Of a DNA stretch of 5,289 nt, positions 1 to 5,289 are shown one piece after another (the first letter of the stretch is position 1; the number at the start of each line of letters is the position of its first letter). The stretch lies in contig JAAFHR010000256.1 in assembly GCA_013298455.1 (NCBI GenBank), positions 1-5,289 on the forward strand, written 5' to 3'. This stretch comes from Betaproteobacteria bacterium. GTDB lineage: Bacteria > Pseudomonadota > Gammaproteobacteria > Burkholderiales > Casimicrobiaceae. Both the position numbers and the translations under genes were made by a program. The notes beneath the pieces were generated by a model. It worked only from the letters and a program-made list of their open reading frames with translations. It did no database searches and was not told where the DNA came from.

Positions 1-100
1 CCCCCTGGAGGGGGAGGGGTTAGGGGAGAGGGGGTTTATCGCTCGAAGCGCAAATAGTGGACGCCGAATCACCCCCTCCCTCCACGAGAGCGAGCACGCA
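1..100. repeat. G-rich / C-rich non-coding tract with inverted-repeat and G-quadruplex potential
   Basis: I see no gene in these 100 bases, which lie downstream of the reductase gene. The plus strand has four G runs at 10-14, 16-19, 23-26 and 30-34, separated by loops of 1 to 3 bases, which is a clear four-tetrad G-quadruplex motif. The G-rich stretch 23-35 can also pair with the C-rich stretch 71-83 (11 of 13 Watson-Crick plus one wobble), enclosing a small palindrome at 40-50 (CGCTCGAAGCG). A further short hairpin is possible at 1-14 (CCCCC, TGGA, GGGGG). On the transcribed minus strand no T run follows the stem, so it is not a standard intrinsic terminator. It may be a dispersed C/G-rich intergenic repeat; that is inference. 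Confidence 0.5.
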
Positions 101-1042
101 TCAGTACCCCACCGCTCGATCCACAATACCGCTCACCGACTCACCCCTTTCCATTCGCTCGATTTTTTCAACGATTTGCGCACAGGCATCGCGGATCGGG
201 GTGGTTGCGGCAATGTGCGGTGTAACGATCACGTTTGGATGCGCCCACAGCGCGCTTTCCTTCGGCAGCGGTTCTGGGTCGAACACGTCGAGCAACGCGC
301 CTGCAAGCTGGCCGCTTTCTAGCGCCGCCAGTACGTCCGATTCCACGACCTGCGCGCCGCGCCCTGCGTTGATGAGAAACGCGCCCTTGGGCAGCGCTTC
401 GAGCGTTTTGCGGTTGATAATGCCGCGCGTTGAATCGGTGAGCGGCAGCATGCAAACGAGTACGTTACTCTCGCTAAGAAACTCACTGAATGCGGCGCTT
501 CCAGCGAAACACTTTATGCCTTCAAGCGAGCGCGGCGATTTCGACCAACCGCGCACTTCGTAGCCAAACGCTGCAATCTTTTTGGCGACGTGACCGCCCA
601 TCTCGCCGAGCCCCATCACGCCGACCGCGGGGCGTTGCAAGTTCGCGCGATCTTCGTGTTGCTCCCAGTGGCTCTGGCGTTGTTGCGCGGCGTAAACCTG
701 CATGTGGCGATCATGATGAATCACGCCGTAGAGCGCGTATTCCGCCATCTGTTGCGCCATGCCAGCGTCTTCCAAACGAACGATAGGAATGTGTGCGGGA
801 ACGCTGTCCATCGCCAGGATTGCGTCAATCCCAGCTCCATAATTGATCGCCGCTTTTAGATTGGGGTTGAGCTCGAAAAGCGCTTTAGGCGGTTTCCATA
901 CGATTGCGTACCGAGCCCTTATTTCTGCAGGCCATGCGGCATATTGCCAATCGGGCTTCAGGCGTTTCAGCTCATTGATAATCGCTGGGACGACATCAAT
1001 GCCGGTGGATTGAACGAGGATGGAGATCGATTCGTTGGGCAT
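101..1042 (-). CDS. ghrA: GhrA-like glyoxylate/hydroxypyruvate reductase (D-2-hydroxyacid dehydrogenase family)
   Basis: Probable cytosolic NAD(P)H-dependent reductase of 2-oxoacids such as glyoxylate and hydroxypyruvate. With the ATG at 1042 it has 313 residues, matching the roughly 312 of E. coli GhrA. The Rossmann fingerprint GLGEMG is at about residues 144-149. The catalytic triad of the family is present: Arg228 in NAGRG, Glu257 in DPEPLP and His276 in TPHIAA. Stretches such as RLEDAGM, the SHW near residue 125 and the C-terminal VDRAVGY closely resemble GhrA rather than SerA or LdhA. An in-frame GTG at 1060 would add six residues encoded by repeat-derived sequence, so I prefer the ATG. 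Neither start has a convincing Shine-Dalgarno sequence. It lies 170 bp after liuD on the same strand, where liuE often sits; a metabolic link to leucine degradation is not evident. Family assignment is firm, exact substrate is not. Confidence 0.9.
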   Translation of the reverse strand: MPNESISILVQSTGIDVVPAIINELKRLKPDWQYAAWPAEIRARYAIVWKPPKALFELNPNLKAAINYGAGIDAILAMDSVPAHIPIVRLEDAGMAQQMAEYALYGVIHHDRHMQVYAAQQRQSHWEQHEDRANLQRPAVGVMGLGEMGGHVAKKIAAFGYEVRGWSKSPRSLEGIKCFAGSAAFSEFLSESNVLVCMLPLTDSTRGIINRKTLEALPKGAFLINAGRGAQVVESDVLAALESGQLAGALLDVFDPEPLPKESALWAHPNVIVTPHIAATTPIRDACAQIVEKIERMERGESVSGIVDRAVGY

Positions 1043-1066
1043 GGGGCAATTTTTTGACACAGAATC

Positions 1067-1170
1067 ACGCAGATTTTTACGCGGATTGGCGCAGATTATT
1101 TTGAGGTTTCACTTCGACGTTAGCCAAAAAATCCGCGTCAATCGGTGTCGAAATCAGCGTAAATCTGCGT
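1067..1170. repeat. Degenerate inverted repeat of ACGCAGATTT/ACGCGGATT units
   Basis: The gap between liuD and the reductase gene contains repeated units of ACGCAGATTT, ACGCGGATT and GCGCAGATT on the left (1067-1096) and their reverse complements on the right (1131-1170). The best match is ACGCAGATTT at 1067-1076 against AAATCTGCGT at 1161-1170, which is perfect over 10 bp. Allowing a 2-base bulge, it extends to 1087/1152 with one mismatch. The enclosed spacer of about 64 bases has no recognisable gene. In style it resembles dispersed intergenic repeats found in many proteobacterial genomes and is loosely like the arms of the cassette at 3203-3627. It may be a solo or decayed copy of a related element; that relation is inferred. 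Confidence 0.55.
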
Positions 1171-1194
1171 CAGAAAGAGTGTTCGTTAGCCTCT

Positions 1195-1217
1195 ATTCGC
1201 GGCGAGCCGCTCCTACA
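1195..1217 (-). repeat. REP-like palindromic element overlapping the liuD stop codon
   Basis: On the minus strand this reads TGTAGGAGCGGCTCGCCGCG followed by AAT, the form of the TGTAGGAGCGGC...GCCGCGA repeats common in Xanthomonadales and similar to Pseudomonas REP sequences. The core at 1199-1210 (GCGGCGAGCCGC) is a perfect inverted repeat with arms of five bases and a 2-base loop. The TAG stop codon of liuD (1213-1215) lies inside the element. Such elements are usually intergenic and can form mRNA hairpins that affect message ends. Identification rests on one copy; a genome-wide count would confirm it. Confidence 0.6.
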
Positions 1218-3201
1218 GTGCAGTGAGCGCGACAAGCTCTGCGCCTTCTTTGACTTGCTCTTTCGCAGCGAAGTAAACCGCTTCGACCTTGCCAACGATG
1301 GGCGCCACAATCGTGTGCTCCATTTTCATCGCTTCCATCACGATGAGCGCTTGACCTTTGGTGACGGTGTCGCCCGGCTTCACGAGCACACTCACTACGG
1401 AGCCCGGCATGGGCGCGGTCAGATGTCCGCCGTGACTGTCCTCCGACTGCGGCGGTGCGTACGGATCGATAGCGCTGAATTCATAGCGCTCGCCTTGGAT
1501 CAACACAACACGCTGCAGGCCATGACGGAGCACCTGCGCAGCGAGGCGCACCTCACCCAGCGTCAGCGCAATTCGTTCGCCCTCAACGCTGGCGGCAGCG
1601 CAGTGTTTTCCGCTGGGGAGCTGCAGCGTGTAACCCGCGCCACTTGACGTGATTCCGACAACCAACGCGTGCTCGCCGTGCACGTAAGAAAAGCGAATCG
1701 CTTGCTCGGGTTGCCCCAGCCAAAAGCCGTCCGCTCGAGCCCAAGACGATGGATCACTGCTTGCCGCGAGCTGCACGGCATGCAGCTCAAACAACGCGCA
1801 AGCTGCGAGCGCCGCGTCGGTCGGTGCGGGTAACGGCGGCAGTAAATCCTCGCTGTGCCGCGCGATGAAGCCAGTGTCAATCTCAGCGTTAGCAAACGCG
1901 GTATGTCGCGCCACGCGCTGCAAAAATTCAACGTTGTTGGCGAAGCCCACCACAGCGTATTCATCGAGTGCAAGCGCTAAGCGTTGCAGGGCTTGCGCTC
2001 GGGTTTCGCCATGCACGATCAGCTTAGCGATCATCGGATCGTAGTTCGGGGTGATGGCGTCACCTTCACGAACGCCGGTGTCGATCCGAACGACATCGCT
2101 TGTCGCTGGCGTACGTAGTTTTTCAATCGTGCCGGTTGCGGGCAGAAACTGATTCCGCGGATTTTCAGCGTACACACGAGCTTCAAACGCGTGGCCATTG
2201 ATCGTGAGCTCGTGTTGCAATTTCGGTAAACGCTCGCCGCTCGCAACGCGGAGTTGCCATTCCACCAAATCGGTGCCGGTGATCATCTCCGTCACGGGAT
2301 GTTCGACTTGTAAGCGAGTGTTCATCTCCATGAAATAGAAGCGACCCGACTCGGCGAAGTCATGTTCGGCGATGAATTCAACCGTGCCCGCACCGACGTA
2401 GTTCACGGCCTTTGCAGCAGCAACGGCGGCTTCGCCCATTTGCTTCCTGCGCTCAGGTGTCATGTTCGGCGCGGGCGCTTCTTCAATCACTTTTTGATGA
2501 CGGCGCTGCAATGAGCAGTCGCGCTCAAACAAATAGACGCAGTTGCCGTGCGTGTCGCCAAACACTTGAATTTCGATGTGCCGTGAGCGGGTTAAATAGC
2601 GCTCAATCAACACGTTGTCGTCGCCAAACGAATTCTTTGCTTCGCGTTTCGCAGACGCCAAGGCTTGCTCAAACTCGGCTGCGTTGTTAGCGACTTTCAT
2701 GCCCTTGCCGCCACCACCCGCACTGGCTTTGATGAGCACCGGAAACCCAATGCGCTCAGCTTCACGCGCCAAGAGTGCCGCATCCTGATCCACGCCGTGA
2801 TAGCCGGGCACCAAAGGCACACCCGCTTTCTCCATCAAGCGCTTCGACTCCGATTTGAGCCCCATAGCCTCAATCGCCTCGGGCGGCGGGCCAATGAAGA
2901 CGACACCGGCAGCCGCACATTGCCGCGCGAACACCTCATTTTCAGAGAGAAAGCCATAGCCGGGATGAATCGCCTGTGCTCCAGTTCGCCTCGCGATTTC
3001 AAGAATTTTGTCACCACGCAAATACGAATCTTTGGGCGCCGCGCCGCCGATGTAGTAAGCCTCGTCACACATCGACACATGCATCGCATCGCGATCCGCG
3101 TCCGAAAAAACCGCGACAGTTTGGATGCCCAAACGACGCGCGGTACGAGCTACACGGACCGCGATTTCACCGCGATTGGCTATTAGGATTTTGGAGAACA
3201 T
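1213..3201 (-). CDS. liuD: Methylcrotonyl-CoA carboxylase, alpha (biotin carboxylase / biotin carrier) subunit
   Basis: Carries out the ATP- and bicarbonate-dependent carboxylation of its own biotin, which LiuB uses to convert 3-methylcrotonyl-CoA to 3-methylglutaconyl-CoA in leucine catabolism. The protein is 662 residues, the usual size. The N-terminal biotin carboxylase domain starts MFSKILIANRGEIAVR; the ATP-grasp glycine loop GGGGKGMK is at 162-169, ERDCSLQRRHQK at 226-237, and the active-site stretch EMNTRLQVEHPVTE at 292-305. After a C-terminal biotin carboxylase region and a less conserved linker, the biotinyl domain holds APMPG (596-600) and EAMKMEH, with Lys626 the biotin attachment site. 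Related acetyl-, propionyl- and geranyl-CoA carboxylases share these motifs; the liuB/liuC context selects methylcrotonyl-CoA. The ATG abuts a cassette repeat, which supplies the only visible Shine-Dalgarno-like sequence, and the stop codon lies in a REP-like element. The frame is intact. Confidence 0.96.
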   Translation of the reverse strand: MFSKILIANRGEIAVRVARTARRLGIQTVAVFSDADRDAMHVSMCDEAYYIGGAAPKDSYLRGDKILEIARRTGAQAIHPGYGFLSENEVFARQCAAAGVVFIGPPPEAIEAMGLKSESKRLMEKAGVPLVPGYHGVDQDAALLAREAERIGFPVLIKASAGGGGKGMKVANNAAEFEQALASAKREAKNSFGDDNVLIERYLTRSRHIEIQVFGDTHGNCVYLFERDCSLQRRHQKVIEEAPAPNMTPERRKQMGEAAVAAAKAVNYVGAGTVEFIAEHDFAESGRFYFMEMNTRLQVEHPVTEMITGTDLVEWQLRVASGERLPKLQHELTINGHAFEARVYAENPRNQFLPATGTIEKLRTPATSDVVRIDTGVREGDAITPNYDPMIAKLIVHGETRAQALQRLALALDEYAVVGFANNVEFLQRVARHTAFANAEIDTGFIARHSEDLLPPLPAPTDAALAACALFELHAVQLAASSDPSSWARADGFWLGQPEQAIRFSYVHGEHALVVGITSSGAGYTLQLPSGKHCAAASVEGERIALTLGEVRLAAQVLRHGLQRVVLIQGERYEFSAIDPYAPPQSEDSHGGHLTAPMPGSVVSVLVKPGDTVTKGQALIVMEAMKMEHTIVAPIVGKVEAVYFAAKEQVKEGAELVALTAL

Positions 3202-3202
3202 T

Positions 3203-3237
3203 TTTTTGCCACCGATTTCACAGATTTCACAGATTCA
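3203..3237. repeat. Left inverted repeat of the GxxExxY cassette
   Basis: Reads TTTTTGCCACCGATTTCAC at 3203-3221, continuing to CACAGATTCA at 3228-3237. It is the reverse complement of 3592-3627 with a short central divergence and one gap. Its outer end is one base from the liuD ATG, and its inner end is three bases from the GxxExxY stop codon, which begins at 3243 on the minus strand. It overlaps the 9-bp tandem repeat at 3213-3238. Confidence 0.85.
3209..3213 (-). promoter_or_regulatory. Shine-Dalgarno-like GGTGG for liuD, inside the left inverted repeat
   Basis: On the minus strand GGTGG (one mismatch to GGAGG) is followed by seven bases, C and six A, and then the liuD ATG. Nothing better lies upstream. 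The site is part of the perfect 19-bp arm, so in the mRNA it could pair with the complementary GCCACC of the other arm about 400 bases upstream. This is a weak site judged by spacing only. Confidence 0.4.
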
Positions 3238-3238
3238 C
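3213..3238. repeat. 9-bp tandem repeat, about three units
   Basis: Three consecutive units occur: CGATTTCAC (3213-3221), AGATTTCAC (3222-3230) and AGATTCAC (3231-3238, one base shorter). The array forms the inner part of the left cassette arm. The right arm lacks the middle unit in this form (CCGATGAACACAG), so the array may have arisen by slippage or unit duplication after the arms diverged. Confidence 0.7.
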
Positions 3239-3240
3239 TT

Positions 3241-3606
3241 TCAGAGAACCCGGCGCCTTACGGTCACACTGGAGCCGAAGTTGATCAAGAGCCCACGACG
3301 AAAACCGCTAGCTCGCAGGTAGTTAAGCAGCTGCGCTTCATGTGCAGAAACTATGGCGGCTACCGCCTTTACCTCGACAATCACGGAGGCCTTCACCAAC
3401 ATATCTGCCTTAAACTCGCCGACGCAATGCGATTTGTAGAGCACGCGGAGCGGTAGATCAAGATCGCACCCCAGACCCGCCTCGGCCAACTCGATGGCGA
3501 GAGACTTTACATACACACTTTCGAGGAAACCGCCACCGAGCAAGTTATGAACTCGAAACGCCGCCCCGATGATGCTCGAAGTCAGAGCGTCTGAATCTGT
3601 GTTCAT
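3241..3606 (-). CDS. GxxExxY family protein (PD-(D/E)XK nuclease-like, function unknown)
   Basis: Small cytosolic protein of 121 residues from the ATG at 3606, with no signal peptide or membrane segment. The signature G-x-x-E-x-x-Y is GFLESVY at about residues 26-32. A plausible PD-(D/E)XK core follows: Asp68 in FKADML, then Glu78 and Lys80 in VIVEVKAV, then HEAQLLNYL with Gln92 and Tyr96, resembling the QxxxY motif of RecB/Cas4-type nucleases. The end, GLLINFGSSVTVRRRVL, is typical of the family. The biological role is not known to me. The first codons (MNTDS) lie in the right inverted repeat. An in-frame TTG at 3624 would add six residues and has a GGGAG nine bases upstream, at the end of liuC, whereas the ATG has no visible ribosome site; I prefer the ATG because family members often begin MNTD. 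It interrupts an otherwise metabolic operon and is probably cotranscribed with it. Confidence 0.88.
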   Translation of the reverse strand: MNTDSDALTSSIIGAAFRVHNLLGGGFLESVYVKSLAIELAEAGLGCDLDLPLRVLYKSHCVGEFKADMLVKASVIVEVKAVAAIVSAHEAQLLNYLRASGFRRGLLINFGSSVTVRRRVL

Positions 3607-3627
3607 CGGTGAAATCGGTGGCAAAAA
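3592..3627. repeat. Right inverted repeat of the GxxExxY cassette
   Basis: Reverse-complement partner of 3203-3237, with a perfect 19-base outer part (3609-3627) and a perfect 10-base inner part (3592-3601). The inner part is coding: on the minus strand it includes the ATG at 3606 and the first codons of the GxxExxY protein. Three bases separate its outer end from the liuC stop codon. Confidence 0.85.
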
Positions 3628-3630
3628 GAC

Positions 3631-4422
3631 TTACTCCCGCACCCAGCCAGGCTTGCGCTTAGCAAGAAAAGCCCCAATCCCTTCCTTCGCTTCATCCGTC
3701 GAACGAATCTGCGCGATGCGCTCTACGGTGTCTTCCATCAGCTCATCATCGATTGATTTTTGCGACACGGCTTGGATAAGCGTTTTTGCGGCTTGCATGG
3801 CTTTGGGGCCATTGGCTAGGAGCGTATTGCAGAGTCCGGCGATTTGCTCATCCATGGCGTCGACGCTTGATGCCAGATCGTGTAGCAAACCGATTCGATA
3901 GGCCTCGGATGCGCTCATTCGCTCTGCCGTTGCGAAGTAGCGCCGTGCGTAGCGAGCGCCGATCGCCTCGATTACGTAGGGGCTGATGACCGCCGGGATG
4001 ATGCCGAGCTTCACCTCAGAGAGCGAGAACACGACGTCGCTCACACCGATGGCAATATCCGCCGCCGCAACCACGCCCACGCCGCCGCCAAACGCGTTGC
4101 CCTGAACGCGAGCAATCACAGGCTTCGGGCAAGCGTAAATAGCGTTCAACATCAAGGCCAACTCGCCCGCGTCTTCGCGGTTTTGATCCTCATCGAATTC
4201 CGCCGCTCGCTTCATCCAATTCAAATCCGCCCCGGCACAAAAACTTTTTCCCTCTGCGCCAAGGATGATGACTCGAACCGAATCGTCTTTGCCCAGATCG
4301 GCAAAGGTTTGAATTACTTCGCGAATCATCACCTCATCGAAGGCGTTGTGTACCTCCGGTCGGTTGAAAACAACAAGCGCAACGCCGCGCTCATCTCGCT
4401 CTATCTTTAACGTTTGCATCAT
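3631..4422 (-). CDS. liuC: Methylglutaconyl-CoA hydratase (crotonase family)
   Basis: Hydrates 3-methylglutaconyl-CoA to HMG-CoA, the step after LiuB/LiuD in leucine and isovalerate catabolism. The protein is about 263 residues, normal for crotonases. The first oxyanion-hole segment is KSFCAGADLNW near residues 59-69 and the second is GNAFGGGVGVVAAADIAIG near 108-126. The catalytic Glu sits in FSLSEVKLGIIPAVISPYV at about 136. The other acidic residue of classical enoyl-CoA hydratases (the E of GGGCE) is Gly here; bacterial LiuC proteins as I recall them show the same change, so it argues for LiuC over FadB or PaaF types. Three start codons lie together (GTG 4425, ATG 4422, ATG 4419); the ATG at 4422 overlaps the liuB TGA by one base, and 4419 has the better spacing from AGGA. 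Translational coupling with liuB is likely. Confidence 0.93.
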   Translation of the reverse strand: MMQTLKIERDERGVALVVFNRPEVHNAFDEVMIREVIQTFADLGKDDSVRVIILGAEGKSFCAGADLNWMKRAAEFDEDQNREDAGELALMLNAIYACPKPVIARVQGNAFGGGVGVVAAADIAIGVSDVVFSLSEVKLGIIPAVISPYVIEAIGARYARRYFATAERMSASEAYRIGLLHDLASSVDAMDEQIAGLCNTLLANGPKAMQAAKTLIQAVSQKSIDDELMEDTVERIAQIRSTDEAKEGIGAFLAKRKPGWVRE

Positions 4423-5289
4423 CACATCCTAAACACGCCAAACTTTGTCTCTTCAATCGGTGCATTCAGACTCGCCGCCAAGCCGAGCGCCAATACACGC
4501 CGCGTATCCGCCGGATCGATCACGCCGTCGTCCCACAACCGCGCCGTGGCGTAGTACGGATGACCTTCGTGCTCGTATTGTTCGCGGATCGGTTGTTTGA
4601 ACGCGTCTTCTTCATCCTTCGTCCATGCCCCGCCCTTGGCTTCGATGCCGTCGCGTTTCACCGTGGCGAGCACGCTGGCCGCCTGTTCGCCGCCCATCAC
4701 GCTGATGCGTGCGTTGGGCCACATCCATAGAAAACGCGGCGAGTAGGCGCGGCCACACATGCCGTAATTGCCCGCACCGAAGCTGCCGCCAATGATCACT
4801 GTGAACTTCGGCACTTTGGCGCATGCGACAGCGGTGACCATCTTTGCGCCGTTTCGCGCGATGCCTTCGTTTTCGTATTTGCGCCCCACCATGAAGCCGG
4901 TGATGTTTTGCAAAAACACCAGCGGAATATTTCGCTGGCAGCAGAGCTCGATGAAGTGTGCGCCTTTGAGTGCAGACTCACTGAACAACACGCCGTTGTT
5001 GGCAACGATGCCCACGGGTATGCCTTCGATGTGCGCGAAGCCGCAAACGAGCGTCGTGCCATAGCGCGCTTTGAATTCATCAAAATCACTGGCATCAACG
5101 ATTCTCGCGATGACTTCGCGGATGTCGAAGGGCTTTCGGGTGTCGGTTGGGATGATGCTGTAGAGCTCTTTCGCGTCGTATAACGGTTGACGTGACGTGA
5201 CCTTCGTTGTCTCCGCACGCTGTGGTGCACCCAGGTTAGCAACGATGCTTCGCGCGATGCCCAACGCATGCGAATCGTTCTGCGCGAGA
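4422..5289 (-). CDS. liuB: Methylcrotonyl-CoA carboxylase, beta (carboxyltransferase) subunit, partial
   Basis: Transfers the carboxyl group from LiuD-bound biotin to 3-methylcrotonyl-CoA. Only the C-terminal half, about 288 residues of the usual 535 or so, lies in the window. The frame stays open to the right edge, where LAQNDSHALGIARSIVANLG continues the family sequence, so the true start is outside. Visible family segments are YDAKELYSIIPTDTRKPFDIREVIARI in part, GIVANNGVLFSESALKGAHF, QNITGFMVG, and GGSFGAGNYGMCGRAYSPRF with WMWPNARISVMGG, which form the acyl-CoA carboxyltransferase core and oxyanion turns. The C-terminus WDDGVIDPADTRRVLALGL and FGVFRM matches LiuB closely rather than propionyl-CoA (PccB) subunits. 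The last codons contain the AGGA ribosome site for liuC and the stop overlaps its start. Confidence 0.96.
   Translation of the reverse strand, partial: LAQNDSHALGIARSIVANLGAPQRAETTKVTSRQPLYDAKELYSIIPTDTRKPFDIREVIARIVDASDFDEFKARYGTTLVCGFAHIEGIPVGIVANNGVLFSESALKGAHFIELCCQRNIPLVFLQNITGFMVGRKYENEGIARNGAKMVTAVACAKVPKFTVIIGGSFGAGNYGMCGRAYSPRFLWMWPNARISVMGGEQAASVLATVKRDGIEAKGGAWTKDEEDAFKQPIREQYEHEGHPYYATARLWDDGVIDPADTRRVLALGLAASLNAPIEETKFGVFRM
4427..4430 (-). promoter_or_regulatory. Ribosome-binding site AGGA for liuC
   Basis: AGGA lies within the penultimate codons of liuB on the minus strand (TTTAGGATGTGATGATG). It is four bases from the ATG at 4422 and seven from the ATG at 4419, so spacing favours 4419 slightly. 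Placement inside liuB fits coupled translation. Confidence 0.6.

Larger units (their letters stand above)
3203..3627. mobile_element. Putative 425-bp cassette: GxxExxY gene bounded by 35/36-bp inverted repeats
   Basis: The GxxExxY gene is enclosed by imperfect inverted repeats at 3203-3237 and 3592-3627. The outer 19 bases are a perfect match, GTGAAATCGGTGGCAAAAA at 3609-3627 against its reverse complement at 3203-3221. After a short divergent patch, a further 10 bases match (CACAGATTCA at 3228-3237 and its complement at 3592-3601). The unit lies between the liuC stop codon (ends at 3631) and the liuD ATG (3201), damaging neither gene. No transposase and no clear target-site duplication are visible, so any movement would need machinery from elsewhere. 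The shape suggests a non-autonomous cassette or a gene carried by a dispersed intergenic repeat. The repeats are seen directly; mobility is inferred. Confidence 0.6.

Noticed and set aside
23..83. Intrinsic terminator after the reductase gene.
   Set aside because: The stem is long and imperfect with a 35-base loop, and no T run follows it on the transcribed strand.
1113..1141. Sigma70 promoter for the reductase gene, from TTGACG on the minus strand at 1136-1141.
   Set aside because: At 17-base spacing the -10 position reads GTCGAA, a poor match; TTGACG is part of the repeat unit.
2665..3186. Long plus-strand open frame (173 codons) opposite liuD, and similar frames opposite the other genes, such as 57-563.
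   Set aside because: They are antisense to well-conserved genes, have arginine- and histidine-rich sequences with no recognisable domain, and are best explained as shadows of codon bias.
3213..3238. Short direct repeats resembling the start of a CRISPR array.
   Set aside because: Units are 9 bp, directly adjacent with no spacers, and form part of an inverted-repeat arm; no cas gene is present.
3203..3627. Integron-type gene cassette with an attC site.
   Set aside because: No GTTRRRY-type core site or attC-like layout is visible; the repeats lie at both ends in inverted orientation and no integrase is present.
3203..3627. Insertion sequence with its own transposase.
   Set aside because: The only gene is about 121 codons, with no DDE, HUH or serine recombinase motif, and no target duplication is evident at the edges.
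4422..5264. A complete carboxyltransferase gene starting at the TTG at 5264.
   Set aside because: The frame remains open with family-like sequence up to the window edge, and the protein would lack its N-terminal half, so it is a gene cut by the window and not a short gene.

Overview
This window looks like a chromosomal stretch from a proteobacterium, most likely a gammaproteobacterium. The reasons are a LiuB/LiuC/LiuD set very close to the Pseudomonas type, a GhrA-type reductase, and a REP-like palindrome of the TGTAGGAGCGGC kind that I associate with Xanthomonadales and Pseudomonas. The genus cannot be named from the sequence. All supported genes lie on the minus strand, so transcription runs from right to left.

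Reading in the direction of transcription, the window enters inside liuB, the carboxyltransferase (beta) subunit of methylcrotonyl-CoA carboxylase, which runs off the right edge. Its stop overlaps the start of liuC, methylglutaconyl-CoA hydratase. A compact 425-bp cassette follows (3203-3627). It is bounded by imperfect 35/36-bp inverted repeats and holds one small gene of the GxxExxY family (PD-(D/E)XK nuclease-like, function unknown). Next comes liuD, the biotin-carrying alpha subunit of the same carboxylase. A 170-bp gap of repeats then separates liuD from a GhrA-like 2-hydroxyacid dehydrogenase. The final 100 bp hold G-rich and C-rich tracts.

The three liu genes perform consecutive steps of leucine/isovalerate catabolism. 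LiuB and LiuD together carboxylate 3-methylcrotonyl-CoA to 3-methylglutaconyl-CoA, and LiuC hydrates that to HMG-CoA. The HMG-CoA lyase gene (liuE), which often follows liuD, is not here; the GhrA-like gene occupies that position.

The most interesting feature is the cassette. It fills the liuC-liuD junction almost exactly: three bases lie between its right end and the liuC stop codon, and one base lies between its left end and the liuD ATG. One repeat arm encodes the N-terminus of the GxxExxY protein, and the other carries the only visible ribosome-binding sequence of liuD. Two further repeat types occur in the gap after liuD: a REP-like palindrome that contains the liuD stop codon, and a degenerate inverted repeat of ACGCAGATTT-type units.
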